Assembly (NCBI RefSeq): GCF_013416325.1
Contig: NZ_JACCGK010000002.1
Span: forward strand, 62,001-126,000
Source of the DNA: Vreelandella sedimenti
Lineage (GTDB): Bacteria; Pseudomonadota; Gammaproteobacteria; Pseudomonadales; Halomonadaceae
Direction of reading: 5' to 3'
DNA length: 64,000 nucleotides
Positions 52,253 to 61,550 of the stretch are shown piece after piece (the stretch's first letter is position 1; each line of letters begins with the position of its first letter). The notes beneath the pieces were generated by a model that was given only the letters and a program-made list of their open reading frames with translations, did not search any database and was not told where the DNA came from. Made by a program: the position numbers and the translations under genes.

Positions 52253-54571
52253 TTAGGGGTTGATATCTCCCAGCGACCACCAGCGTGGTAATAGCGCACG
52301 CACGCTGGTCTGGGCAAAACGATCATCCATTAATACCACAACCCCTTGATCTTCTGGACTGCGGATAACGCGACCTGCGGCCTGTACCACTTTGATCATG
52401 CCAGGAATGCGGTAGGTGTAGTCGTCACCCTGGCCGAAGCGAGCGGTTAATCGTGCTTTAAGCGCTTCGTTAAAGTCATTAAACGGCGGTAGTCCCAGGG
52501 TGGCGATAAAAGCACCGATCAAGCGGTCACCGGGCAGGTCGATGCCCTCTGCAAAAGCACCGCCCAACACCGCAAAGCCGATGCCTTCTCCGCCGGGTGC
52601 AAAGCGCGCCAGAAACGACTCGCGCTGCGCTTCCGGCATCCCTCGGGTTTGGCTGAAAACGGGCACTTCCGGGTGCGCCTCGCGAAACCGCGCCAGCGCT
52701 GCCTCCAGGTAAGCAAAGCTGCTGAAGAACGCTAAATAGTGGCCTGATTTGCGCTGATACTGCTGCGCCATGGTCGCGACGATAGGATCGATAGAGGCGT
52801 CCCGATCCCGAAAACGCGTGGAGATATCCGTGCGTATACGCACCTCTAACTGACACGCGGTAAAGGGCGATGCCACTTCCCGCCATACCGTTTTTTCCGG
52901 CAAGCCCAGCAGATCCCGGTAGTAGTGGGCAGGGTTTAACGTCGCCGAAAACAGCACCACTGAGTGCGCCGCGTTAAACCGTGCGGCCAGAAAATCGGCG
53001 GGTATCAGATTGCGTAACCCTAGCACCGCCCGACCGCGGCCATAGCGGGTAAGGTCACACAGGGAGTGCTCGCCAAAGCGCTCCGCCAGGCGGCAGAACG
53101 CCAGCGCTTCAAATAACAATTCCTGTAGTTCCAGGCTGGCATCTTCGGGGTGCTCACCCAGGTGGTCGGTGATGGCGGCGCCCACCTGTTGGGCAGCGAT
53201 AACTAGCTTGTCGGGCAATGCCGTAAGCAGCCGGTAGGCCGGTTTCCTGGGGTCGCCCTCCTCTTCCAGCCTCGCCTCTTTAAACGACGTATCTTTAAAC
53301 AACGCCTGCCACTGACGGGCCAAACGACCCAAGGGCCGGGAGAGCGCTTTGGGCGCAGCACGGCGAGCCCGGTTGAAACGCTGCTGATCAAGCTCGGCGC
53401 TGTACATACCACGAGCGCGCTCAATCAGATTATGCGCTTCGTCGACCAGCACGCCCGTTCGCCAATCGTTGGCCTGGGCTAAGCCGTGCAGCAGTGCGTG
53501 GCTATCGAACCAGTGGTTGACGTCACCGACGATCACATCTGCCCAGCGCGCCAGCTCCTGGGCGAGATAATACGGGCAAACATCGTGGGCCAACGCCACT
53601 TCGCGCAGCGCGTCGCGATCCAGCCACCCCTGATCCACCGCCGCTTGGCGTGCTGCAGGCAGGCGATCGAAAAAGCCGACGGCCAATGGGCACGACTCGC
53701 CGTGGCAGGCGCGATCAGGGTATTCGCAGGCCTTCTCACGCGCCACCAGTTCCAGCACCCGCAGAGGAAGTGTTTCATCACTAGTGCGCAGTGTAGCCAG
53801 GGCATCCAGCGCCAAACGGCGGCCAGGGGTTTTCATGGTGAGAAAGGCAATGCGATCGAGCTGCTGGCGGGGCATGGCCGCAAGCATGGGGAACAGCGTG
53901 CCCATGGTTTTACCGATGCCGGTGGGCGCCTGGGCGAGCAGGCAGCGCCCGGTGCTAGCGGCTTTGTAAATGTCTTCAGCGAGTTCACGCTGGCCGGGGC
54001 GAAACGCGGCATGGGGAAAGCGCAGGGCCTGCAGGCCACTATCGCGGTCCTGACGGTGCCCGGCCTCCTGTTCTGCCCAGGCAAGGAAGCGTTGGCACTG
54101 CTCGGCAAAGAACGCCTGGAGTTCGCCGGCAGTGGTTTCCTGGCTAATCAGGGTCTCTTTGCCGCTGGCAATATCCAGATAAACCAACGTCAAGGTAATC
54201 TGTTCCAGCGCACGCTCAGCACACAGTAACGCGCCGTAGACTTTCACCTGCGCCCAGTGGAGTGCACGCTGATTATCCGCCATGCGCTCCAGACTGCCAC
54301 GGTGGGTCTTGACCTCTTCCAAGCGGTTGGCCGTTGGGTCAAAACCATCGGCGCGGCCGGTGACGGTTAGCCCTTCAAAAGCGCACCCTTTATAACTGCC
54401 GGACAGCGGCAATTCGGCGATATAGTCTGCCCCGCGTCGGCTGGCTACAAGGGTGTGTCCTTCGATGCCTTCTCGCGCGCTGGGAGCAGGGGTAAAACGG
54501 TGATCGAGATCACCCTCCCGGGCAGTGAAGTCGCACAGCGCTCGCACCGCCACGCGATACTTCGCGATCAT
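52253..54571 (-). CDS. XPD/DinG-type Fe-S helicase with N-terminal PD-(D/E)xK nuclease domain
   Basis: A 772-residue protein. Residues 1-170 form a Cas4/RecB-like nuclease domain: GRADG with Asp75, EVKT with Glu86 and Lys88, and the downstream Q-x3-YG motif. The helicase follows: Walker A APTGIGKT (Lys221), an iron-sulfur domain with Cys282, Cys289, Cys294 and Cys332, DEAH box (377-380), and motif VI QAAGRVIRS. XPD, DinG and FANCJ share this design and unwind DNA 5' to 3'. Its start overlaps the stop of the VRR-NUC nuclease gene by 4 bp, so the two proteins are made together and probably act together in crosslink or replication-fork repair. Confidence 0.9.
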   Translation of the reverse strand: MIAKYRVAVRALCDFTAREGDLDHRFTPAPSAREGIEGHTLVASRRGADYIAELPLSGSYKGCAFEGLTVTGRADGFDPTANRLEEVKTHRGSLERMADNQRALHWAQVKVYGALLCAERALEQITLTLVYLDIASGKETLISQETTAGELQAFFAEQCQRFLAWAEQEAGHRQDRDSGLQALRFPHAAFRPGQRELAEDIYKAASTGRCLLAQAPTGIGKTMGTLFPMLAAMPRQQLDRIAFLTMKTPGRRLALDALATLRTSDETLPLRVLELVAREKACEYPDRACHGESCPLAVGFFDRLPAARQAAVDQGWLDRDALREVALAHDVCPYYLAQELARWADVIVGDVNHWFDSHALLHGLAQANDWRTGVLVDEAHNLIERARGMYSAELDQQRFNRARRAAPKALSRPLGRLARQWQALFKDTSFKEARLEEEGDPRKPAYRLLTALPDKLVIAAQQVGAAITDHLGEHPEDASLELQELLFEALAFCRLAERFGEHSLCDLTRYGRGRAVLGLRNLIPADFLAARFNAAHSVVLFSATLNPAHYYRDLLGLPEKTVWREVASPFTACQLEVRIRTDISTRFRDRDASIDPIVATMAQQYQRKSGHYLAFFSSFAYLEAALARFREAHPEVPVFSQTRGMPEAQRESFLARFAPGGEGIGFAVLGGAFAEGIDLPGDRLIGAFIATLGLPPFNDFNEALKARLTARFGQGDDYTYRIPGMIKVVQAAGRVIRSPEDQGVVVLMDDRFAQTSVRALLPRWWSLGDINP

Positions 54572-56259
54572 GACTCAGGCTCATCGCTGGCAGCCCAGCG
54601 CACGTAACAAACCGCGACTGGCATCCCATGGCGGTGAAAGAACTTAAGCCAGCGGCGTTGGTTATCCTGCAGCCGATCGCCGGGGCCTTTGACCTCAATC
54701 ATCCGATAGCGTGGCTCGCCAACGGGCGCACCGGGCATAAATTGAATCAAATCCGGCAGTCCGGCCCGGTTGGCTTTCAGATCCCCCAGCAACCGCTCGA
54801 AGCACAAGCCTAGGTGCATGGCGGGAATGCACGTCAACGCCAGCTCAACCAGCGGTTCATCGACAATCGTCCAGTGCACAAAGGGGGACGCCAGGCCGTG
54901 TTTCTCCCGCCAAGTCGCCCGAATCACCTCTTGGTAGCTGCCGTCTTCCAGGTACGCCAGGCAGGCATCGAAGGCGTCTCGCCGACGCACAACGAAATCG
55001 TCGCGGTATAAATCCGCCGGGCCATTGTGGAAAGGATGGAAAAAAGCGCCTGGTAGCGGGTCGAAAATCGCTGGCCAGCAGAGCAGACCAAAGAGCCCGG
55101 TCATCAGCGCATTTTCCACATAGCAGACCGGCGCCAGAGGCTCGCCGAGCGCCTGAACCACGGCGCGTTCGACGCTTTGTGGCCCGGGCAATGACAGATC
55201 CCAGCGCTCATGGATGGGTTCCGGGTCGTTCGGCATTGTGGGCAGTTTGAGCCGCCGCCGTAAGCGGGGCAGAATCCGCGCCAGCGCCTGGTGCTCGGTT
55301 TCGTTGGGGCTGCTATTAAGGGCTTGGGTCGCCAGCTCAAAGGCCGCGGTGTGTTCGCCTTGGCGCTCCAACAAACGTAACTGCCGAATGCGCGCTTCGC
55401 TACTGGCGGACTCGCGATACAGTCTCAGCGCTAGCGCGGCGTCTCCGCTACGCTCTGCCTCACGACCCAACTGGAGCAACAGCCTTGCGCGCCGCGTGGC
55501 CAGCCAGCGATTATCCGCAGGCGGTGGCATTTCAGGGAATAGATCGGCGGGCAGCTCGCCGTCGTCCAGACGTTGGCGCAGACGATGGAGCGCTAAATAC
55601 GTATCCACTTCATGGCGCGACTGGAAAGCGCGGGACTCTGGCGTGAAGGGCACACTTTCAAAACGCTGGAGGCCAAGCTCGGTTAACACGAACTCGGCCC
55701 AGTCCTGGCGCAGGTTGCCAAAGAACATCAGGCGCAGGCGGTCGCAGGTTTCCATGACTGTTAGCCGCAGAACTGGATCGTTTGCCTCGGGCCACCACTG
55801 GCATAACCGCTTGGGTACATTGAGCTGGCTCGCCAAGGTGTCGTAAAGCACGCTTTTGGCACTGGACGCGGCAAGCCCGGCGGCGCGTATTTCTTTTGCA
55901 AGCACCTGGCGCAACTCGGCAAGGCGTAGCTGGTGAAACAGCTCATCGATGTTAAGCGCTGGGTCACGTTCCACCCAACCCAGCGCGATCAAGGGCACTA
56001 TCTCGGAAGCGCTATCTCCCACTTCGGTATAGTTTAATTTGCTGAGCCGAAACAGTTCGCCTTTACGCATCACCATCCGCACCAGCAGCGCTTGGGAGGC
56101 TTGCGGTAAGCTTTCAAACTGTTCAAGAAAAGCGAGCTCGTCTGCCGCGAGCAAATCAGCGTGGCGCCCCCCCACCCAGGCCAAAACGAAGCGAAAGTTC
56201 GTCAGGTAATAGAAAGGGTCATCGAGGGAGGCGGTAGACGTAGCGAAAGCACTGTTCAT
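54568..56259 (-). CDS. FAN1-like VRR-NUC domain nuclease
   Basis: A 563-residue homologue of bacterial FAN1. The C-terminal VRR-NUC domain has GLPD (Asp503), IEVKG (Glu522, Lys524) and the following Gln531, with an earlier conserved Glu in CFERLLGDLKA. The N-terminal region (FYYLTNFRFVLAWV, then an SAP-like stretch near LRQVLAKEI) and helical repeats match the DNA-binding part of FAN1. FAN1 trims DNA at interstrand crosslinks as a structure-specific 5' nuclease. It is upstream of, and coupled to, the nuclease-helicase gene. Confidence 0.9.
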   Translation of the reverse strand: MNSAFATSTASLDDPFYYLTNFRFVLAWVGGRHADLLAADELAFLEQFESLPQASQALLVRMVMRKGELFRLSKLNYTEVGDSASEIVPLIALGWVERDPALNIDELFHQLRLAELRQVLAKEIRAAGLAASSAKSVLYDTLASQLNVPKRLCQWWPEANDPVLRLTVMETCDRLRLMFFGNLRQDWAEFVLTELGLQRFESVPFTPESRAFQSRHEVDTYLALHRLRQRLDDGELPADLFPEMPPPADNRWLATRRARLLLQLGREAERSGDAALALRLYRESASSEARIRQLRLLERQGEHTAAFELATQALNSSPNETEHQALARILPRLRRRLKLPTMPNDPEPIHERWDLSLPGPQSVERAVVQALGEPLAPVCYVENALMTGLFGLLCWPAIFDPLPGAFFHPFHNGPADLYRDDFVVRRRDAFDACLAYLEDGSYQEVIRATWREKHGLASPFVHWTIVDEPLVELALTCIPAMHLGLCFERLLGDLKANRAGLPDLIQFMPGAPVGEPRYRMIEVKGPGDRLQDNQRRWLKFFHRHGMPVAVCYVRWAASDEPES

Positions 56260-56311
56260 TTATCCATTGTATCAGTGCGACGCTATTTTGACAGTCTCGC
56301 CGTCATTGAGA

Positions 56312-58099
56312 TTAACTATCCAATGAGAGCGTTTGAAAGGCGTTATAGGCCGCCACCACCGTTGCCATTTGCGCGGTATGCGCCTGTACAAAGGGCTCGC
56401 CGGTTAGGGTTTCATCAGGGTATTCCGTGATCAGCATCAATGGCGTTAATTGATCGACATCTTCCGAGCTCAGGTAGGGAAAGCCATTCAACATCGGGAA
56501 GGTTAACGCCCCCGCATGGGTCTCAAATAACGCAATTTGCGCGGCATTAAATTCGACTAGCCCAGGCACTTGCGCAAGCTGCTGGGTGACGGCTTCCACC
56601 AATTGCTCAGCCGCTGTTTCATAGCCTGGTTGATGACGCAGGATCAAAAAGAAGCCTTTCGGGATCGTCCACATCTCAAAGCCGCGAGGCACGTAACCGT
56701 TTAACGGCCGCGTCCACTCATGGGCCGGGTAGCCGTGCAGATTGATATGCAGTCCGGCATTACTGAGAGCGAATGCCTGTTCACGAATAGCATGTTCAAA
56801 TGGCTGCCCAAGCGGCTGACTCTGTAGGTCATTACCAAAGGCCGTGTAGCGCGCCGCATGGTGCATATGGCGTGGCTGATTGGCGATGAGCCGGCCTTGC
56901 AACGCGTAGCCATCAGGGTTTTCCAGCGGTGAGATGACAAAGTGGGCCTCTGGCTCACCGCTAAGCTGCGCAGCGGCACGCAGCGCCCCCACCACACCGG
57001 AGGTTTCGTTGGCATGCTGCCCCGCACTGATCATCACGGCGCGGTCACTACCGACGATATAACGCGCCTCTACGGCTCTCCCCGCTCGTGTCTTGGCGTC
57101 TAACGACTGACCACCCATCTCTGCCAATAACGCCTCTATTTGCTCAGCGCCGATAGCCTGTTGAGCGGTCTCCAGTTCGACCTCGGCCCGCGGCAGTTGG
57201 GAGGCATCCAAAAGCCGTAGGCTGACTTTCAAATAGGCTCGCTCACCCTGAGAGGAGACTTCCGGCACAATCTGCCCTGGCTGAATGGACCGATCCCCCA
57301 GCGCCAACCCTGCACGGCGCTGAAAACACTCCAGCGCAGAGAAATAGAGCTCTTCATGGAGTGCCTCGGCAAGGCTGATATGCTCATCGTCAAATGCTAA
57401 GCGGCGGTCACTACAGGGCAACTGCACTGTAAAATTGAGCTCTTCGAAGTAGGGCGACGCTGCCTGCCACTGGATTGAGGATAACGTTGCCAACGCCGCT
57501 TGAAACAGCGCCTCAAAGTCAGTCTCAACAATCGATTCGCTCACCTCGCCATTGGGAGAGGTGAGCCGCAGCCAGCCACAGGGCGAGCACTGTGCCTCGT
57601 CTACATGATCTAAATGTTGACGATTAGGCGCTTCAACCCAATACGTTTCCAGCTCCCCAGTGCTTCGCTCTACACGAACGCGATAATAAAGAAGTGTAGA
57701 GATAGTGGTTGAAATAGTGGTAGGCGTGGCATCAACTTCCTCCCAGCATAGCGCTACACCTGGCGGAAGTAGCGCCGCCAGCGGGTAGGCTTCCAGCAGA
57801 AAGCGGCGCGGCGCATGCGCTAATGCGGGGTACTCAATGACCAGCGACTCCAGCGCCTCCCACGAGAACTCCTCTAAAAAGAAGTGCACCAGGGGCTTAT
57901 AGGCACTGCGCAGGCGTGCACTAATATCAGCAGCCTTGAAGGCCGTTTCTGTGGCTTGGCGTTCGGTTTCATCGTCGAAGACCCATGCCTCCAACTGATA
58001 GCCTTGATAGGCAGGCGTGGCGTACTCATCAAGCAAAGATCGCGTAGTGCGTGGAAACGAGCGCTCTAACAAGATCTCGATACGGGGATCGTTGGTCAT
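56312..58099 (-). CDS. M14-family zinc carboxypeptidase, large form
   Basis: A 595-residue protein. The C-terminal part (about 340-570) is an M14 domain: the zinc motif in SAGQHANETSG (HxxE), the ENPDGY substrate loop, the third zinc ligand in INLHGYPAHEW and the catalytic Glu in LITEYPDET. The N-terminal 330 residues have no recognised domain, which makes it longer than classic M14 enzymes. It has no signal peptide. Its start overlaps the dppC stop (ATGA), with no ribosome site of its own, so it is translationally coupled to the peptide importer and probably trims imported peptides in the cytoplasm. Confidence 0.85.
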   Translation of the reverse strand: MTNDPRIEILLERSFPRTTRSLLDEYATPAYQGYQLEAWVFDDETERQATETAFKAADISARLRSAYKPLVHFFLEEFSWEALESLVIEYPALAHAPRRFLLEAYPLAALLPPGVALCWEEVDATPTTISTTISTLLYYRVRVERSTGELETYWVEAPNRQHLDHVDEAQCSPCGWLRLTSPNGEVSESIVETDFEALFQAALATLSSIQWQAASPYFEELNFTVQLPCSDRRLAFDDEHISLAEALHEELYFSALECFQRRAGLALGDRSIQPGQIVPEVSSQGERAYLKVSLRLLDASQLPRAEVELETAQQAIGAEQIEALLAEMGGQSLDAKTRAGRAVEARYIVGSDRAVMISAGQHANETSGVVGALRAAAQLSGEPEAHFVISPLENPDGYALQGRLIANQPRHMHHAARYTAFGNDLQSQPLGQPFEHAIREQAFALSNAGLHINLHGYPAHEWTRPLNGYVPRGFEMWTIPKGFFLILRHQPGYETAAEQLVEAVTQQLAQVPGLVEFNAAQIALFETHAGALTFPMLNGFPYLSSEDVDQLTPLMLITEYPDETLTGEPFVQAHTAQMATVVAAYNAFQTLSLDS

Positions 58100-58950
58100 A
58101 AGGAGGTGCGTCCAGTGGGATCCAGGGCATCCCGGAGCCAGTCACCCAGCAGGTTCAGTCCCAGCACGGTTAACAGAATAGCCAAGCCGGGGAACACGCT
58201 AACCCACCACGCCGTTTGCAGGTAGGTACGCCCTTCAGCCAGCATGCCGCCCCAACTGGGAATCACCGGATCCACGCCCAAGCCTAAAAAGGTCAGGCTG
58301 CTCTCAAGCAGAATATTATTGGCCACATTGAGGGTCATCAGCACGATGACGGGGCCAATCAGGTTCGGCAACAGATGCTGGAATAGAATACGAATATCTT
58401 TCACCCCAATCGCTTTGGCCGCCAGAATAAATTCACGGTCGCGCAGCGATAGCACCGAGCCGCGCACCAAGCGTGCGTACTGTACCCACTGGGAGATAAT
58501 CAGCAGAATAATCATATTGGTTAGCCCGCCACCAATCACGGCGATAAAGGTAATCGCCAGCAGGATAAAGGGTAGCGCGAGTTGCACGTCGGCAAAGCGC
58601 ATCACGATCATATCCAGAAACCCACCGTAGTAGCCGGATACCAACCCCATAATGATGCCGATCACCACCGCCCCGAGGGCGGAGTAGACCCCGACTTTTA
58701 GCGAGATTTCACCGCCGATAATCACCCGCGCGAGCACGTCCCGGCCTAATGGATCCGTGCCAAGGGGAAAGCCAGGCTCCACCAGCGGCGGCGTTAAACG
58801 GTAGGCTAAGTTAAGCTCTGAACCTCCTCCGGGAAACAGCCAGCCGGAGAAGATCACCGCTAAACCGATACCACCCACGAGCAGCACGCCAAGGATAAAC
58901 TCAAGGTTCTTAAAGCGTTTCAATTTGTCGGTTTTAATAGCTGCGGTCAT
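58096..58950 (-). CDS. dppC: peptide ABC transporter permease, DppC type
   Basis: A 284-residue permease with about six spans, an N-terminal OppC-like segment (LRFPLGTDPLGRDVLARVIIGG-type motif, here GTDPLGRDVLARVIIGG) and the ATPase-contact loop ILAAKAIGVKDIRILFQHLL. It pairs with DppB to form the channel for peptides or similar solutes. It follows dppB by 2 bp and overlaps the M14 peptidase gene. The symbol is by family; the solute could also be another oligomer. Confidence 0.88.
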   Translation of the reverse strand: MTAAIKTDKLKRFKNLEFILGVLLVGGIGLAVIFSGWLFPGGGSELNLAYRLTPPLVEPGFPLGTDPLGRDVLARVIIGGEISLKVGVYSALGAVVIGIIMGLVSGYYGGFLDMIVMRFADVQLALPFILLAITFIAVIGGGLTNMIILLIISQWVQYARLVRGSVLSLRDREFILAAKAIGVKDIRILFQHLLPNLIGPVIVLMTLNVANNILLESSLTFLGLGVDPVIPSWGGMLAEGRTYLQTAWWVSVFPGLAILLTVLGLNLLGDWLRDALDPTGRTSL

Positions 58951-58952
58951 GG

Positions 58953-59876
58953 TTATTCCTTGCGCACCCTGGGGTCGACCAGGCCATAGGCAATATCAAC
59001 AAGAAGGTTAATGGAGATGATCATTAACGAGAGCACGGTAATAACACCTTGTAAGACGGGATAGTCCCGGGCCGATACGGCTTCGAAAGCCAAGGTGCCT
59101 AATCCCGGCCAGTTAAAGACACGCTCGACAACCACGATACCGCCTAACAGACCACCGAACTGCAGGCCAAAATAGGTGATCAGTGGAATGGAGCAGTTAC
59201 GCAGCGCATGTTTGTAAAGTACGACCGTGTTGGAAAGGCCTTTTGCCCGCGCCACCATGATGTACTGAGAGCGAAGGGTATCCAACATAGTGGTTCGCAC
59301 TAGGCGCACGTTGGTGGCGGTTAGAATGATCCCCATCGTCGCCGCGGGCATAATGAAGCTGGAGAAGCCCTCCATGCCACTGGGCGGCAGCAGATTAAAG
59401 GTGATGGAGAGCAACAGTACCAGCATGATGGCCAGCCAGAAGTTAGGAAAAGAGAGCCCAATCAGAGAAAAAATCCTGATCATTTGGTCGGGCCACCTTC
59501 CCCGCGATACCGCTGCTTTAATACCCAGCGGTATCGATACCACAATAGACACAAACAGCGAGGCGAAAGCCAGCGCCAAGGTGGCAGGTAGAGCGCGACC
59601 GATCAGGTCACTCACCGGGGTGCCGCCCATAAAGCTGCGCCCAAAATCACCCACCACCAGACCACGCAGGAAGCCGATGTACTGAGCTAGGAAGGATTGA
59701 TTCAAACCCAAGGCTTCACGAATCCTTTCCAGATCCGCCTCGGTAATACTACCCGCCCCTTGTGCCAGCATGACCGCCGGATCACCGGTTAACCTGATCG
59801 CAAAAGAGACGATCAGCGTCACGGCGATCACCACAAAGACGGCCTGCAGTATTCGATAAAGAAGAAATTTTGCCAC
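58953..59876 (-). CDS. dppB: peptide ABC transporter permease, DppB type
   Basis: A 307-residue permease with about six spans, the DppB N-terminus (FLLYRILQAVFVVIAVTLIV) and the loop RSQYIMVARAKGLSNTVVL that contacts the ATPase, ending with LLVDIAYGLVDPRVR. It lies after the binding-protein gene, with a 94-bp gap carrying a hairpin, and immediately before dppC. Confidence 0.9.
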   Translation of the reverse strand: MAKFLLYRILQAVFVVIAVTLIVSFAIRLTGDPAVMLAQGAGSITEADLERIREALGLNQSFLAQYIGFLRGLVVGDFGRSFMGGTPVSDLIGRALPATLALAFASLFVSIVVSIPLGIKAAVSRGRWPDQMIRIFSLIGLSFPNFWLAIMLVLLLSITFNLLPPSGMEGFSSFIMPAATMGIILTATNVRLVRTTMLDTLRSQYIMVARAKGLSNTVVLYKHALRNCSIPLITYFGLQFGGLLGGIVVVERVFNWPGLGTLAFEAVSARDYPVLQGVITVLSLMIISINLLVDIAYGLVDPRVRKE

Positions 59877-59934
59877 TATGACCCCAAGCCCGTAACGCTT
59901 ACATGAAGCTTTTGTGAAGTGTCAGTGTGAAGAA

Positions 59935-59958
59935 CCGGCCACCCTTTCAAGCGGCCGG
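59935..59958 (-). terminator. hairpin after the peptide-binding-protein gene
   Basis: CCGGCC (59935-59940) and GGCCGG (59953-59958) form a 6-bp all-G+C stem with a 12-base loop, 12 bp beyond the binding-protein stop codon. No T tract. Probably an mRNA-stability or partial-termination element. Confidence 0.45.
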
Positions 59959-59970
59959 ATGGCGTTACGT

Positions 59971-61500
59971 TTATTCACTAACGTCCACGTTGGTTAAACG
60001 CATACGGTTATCCGGGGCAGGCTCAAAATTCTCCACCCGGTCACTGACGCCGTAGAGGGCATTGATGCTATAGAGCGGCATTTCCAAGGCGCGATCCTGC
60101 GTATACTGCGCAATCGCCTGAAGCAGCGTTTCACGCTCTTCCTGATCAGTAATGCTGCGCTGGGCTTCGAGCATTTCATCTAACTCAGCGTCGCTGTCAT
60201 AAGGATTCCAGCGTTCGCCAGTGTGGTACATCAGGTAAGCAGTATTGTCGAAGTCAAAGGTCCAGCCGCCCCATTTCTGCTGGAACATCTCACCTGTGCG
60301 GCCTGCCGGAATAATGTCGTTAAGTAGCACATTGGTCTCGTAAGGTTGGATCGAAGCGGTAATCCCCACCCCTTGTAGATAAGACGCCACCACCTGGGCC
60401 ACCTCACCGAAGGTTGCGTCGTTACCGCGAACATCAATCTGTACCGTTGCGCCTTGCTCGACGCCCGCTTCATCCAGCAGCTCGCGAGCCTGCTGCGGAT
60501 CATACGGCAGGGGCTCCATATCAGGGTCGTTACCGAAGGACTGAGCGCCCTGGAAGCTGGCGATCATTTCTCCCTCGCCAGCCAGGATGGAGTCGATAAT
60601 CGCCTGGCGATCCACGGCCATGATCATGGCTTTACGCACGCGTTCGTCGGCGGTAATACCTGATTGGGTGTTGAAGCGAATCGCTTCCACCGTCGGCGAA
60701 GCCACGCTGACGATGCTGGCGCCGTCGTGGTTATTGATGGTGTCGATCATGCCGATGGGAATCGTCGGCGGAATAACGATATCAACCCGCCCAGCCTGCA
60801 GTTCAGCCACGGCGGTGGAAGGCTCGGAGATAAAGCGGTAAGTCACTTCGTCAAGTTTCGGCGCGCCGCCCCAATGGTCAGCAAAGGCCTCAAGCTGAAC
60901 GTCTTCACGGGGATTATATTCCACTACTTTGAAAGGCCCAGTGCCTACCGGATGGGTATTGAAGTGTTCATCACCATACTCGGTCAGATACTCCGGTGGC
61001 ACAATCATCGCCCCGTAGCCTGCTAGCTTGGTGAGCAGTACTGGGTCGGGCTCATTCAGGTGAAAGTCGACCGTGTAGTCATCGATGACTTCCACGCTTT
61101 CAATCGCCGTGTAGTTGGAGCGCTGGGGCCCCTGCCCCCCTTCCTCACCTAATAAGCGATCAAAGGTGAACTTTACCGCTTCAGCATTGAAGGGTTCGCC
61201 ATTATGGAAGGTGACGCCTTCACGCAGAGTGAAACGGATACGAGTGCCATCATCCAGTTCCTCCCACTCGGTTGCCAGTCCGGGCACCAGCTCTAAATCA
61301 GGGCCTCGATAAGTCAAACCATCGAAAATATTGGTGGCAACCGATGCCCAATTCACCAAAAAAGTATCGATGGGATCCCAGCTACCGGGATCTTGCGGCG
61401 AAGCAATCGTTAATGAGCCAGCCTGCGCAGAGGCAGACAAGGCAACGCTCAAAGCCATACCGGCGATGGCACCATTGAGCACGCGTTTGTTTTTCTTCAT
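59971..61500 (-). CDS. dppA: peptide-type ABC transporter substrate-binding protein
   Basis: A 509-residue periplasmic SBP_bac_5 family protein. A signal peptide ends near AQAGS; the mature protein has DGTRIRFTLREGVTFHNGEP (family signature) and ends in a typical C-terminal lobe. It binds dipeptides, oligopeptides or glutathione-like molecules for DppB/C. It is the second gene of the operon, after the fused ATPase. It is acidic, as expected for a halophile. Confidence 0.9.
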   Translation of the reverse strand: MKKNKRVLNGAIAGMALSVALSASAQAGSLTIASPQDPGSWDPIDTFLVNWASVATNIFDGLTYRGPDLELVPGLATEWEELDDGTRIRFTLREGVTFHNGEPFNAEAVKFTFDRLLGEEGGQGPQRSNYTAIESVEVIDDYTVDFHLNEPDPVLLTKLAGYGAMIVPPEYLTEYGDEHFNTHPVGTGPFKVVEYNPREDVQLEAFADHWGGAPKLDEVTYRFISEPSTAVAELQAGRVDIVIPPTIPIGMIDTINNHDGASIVSVASPTVEAIRFNTQSGITADERVRKAMIMAVDRQAIIDSILAGEGEMIASFQGAQSFGNDPDMEPLPYDPQQARELLDEAGVEQGATVQIDVRGNDATFGEVAQVVASYLQGVGITASIQPYETNVLLNDIIPAGRTGEMFQQKWGGWTFDFDNTAYLMYHTGERWNPYDSDAELDEMLEAQRSITDQEERETLLQAIAQYTQDRALEMPLYSINALYGVSDRVENFEPAPDNRMRLTNVDVSE

Positions 61501-61550
61501 GGGATTACTCCTGTTGTGGTCTCACAGTTTTTGTATCATCAGGAAACTAA

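Noticed and set aside
56260..56311. LexA (SOS) box ahead of the FAN1-like/helicase pair
   Set aside because: Only a CTGT half-site is present; no CTGT-N8-ACAG pattern was found.
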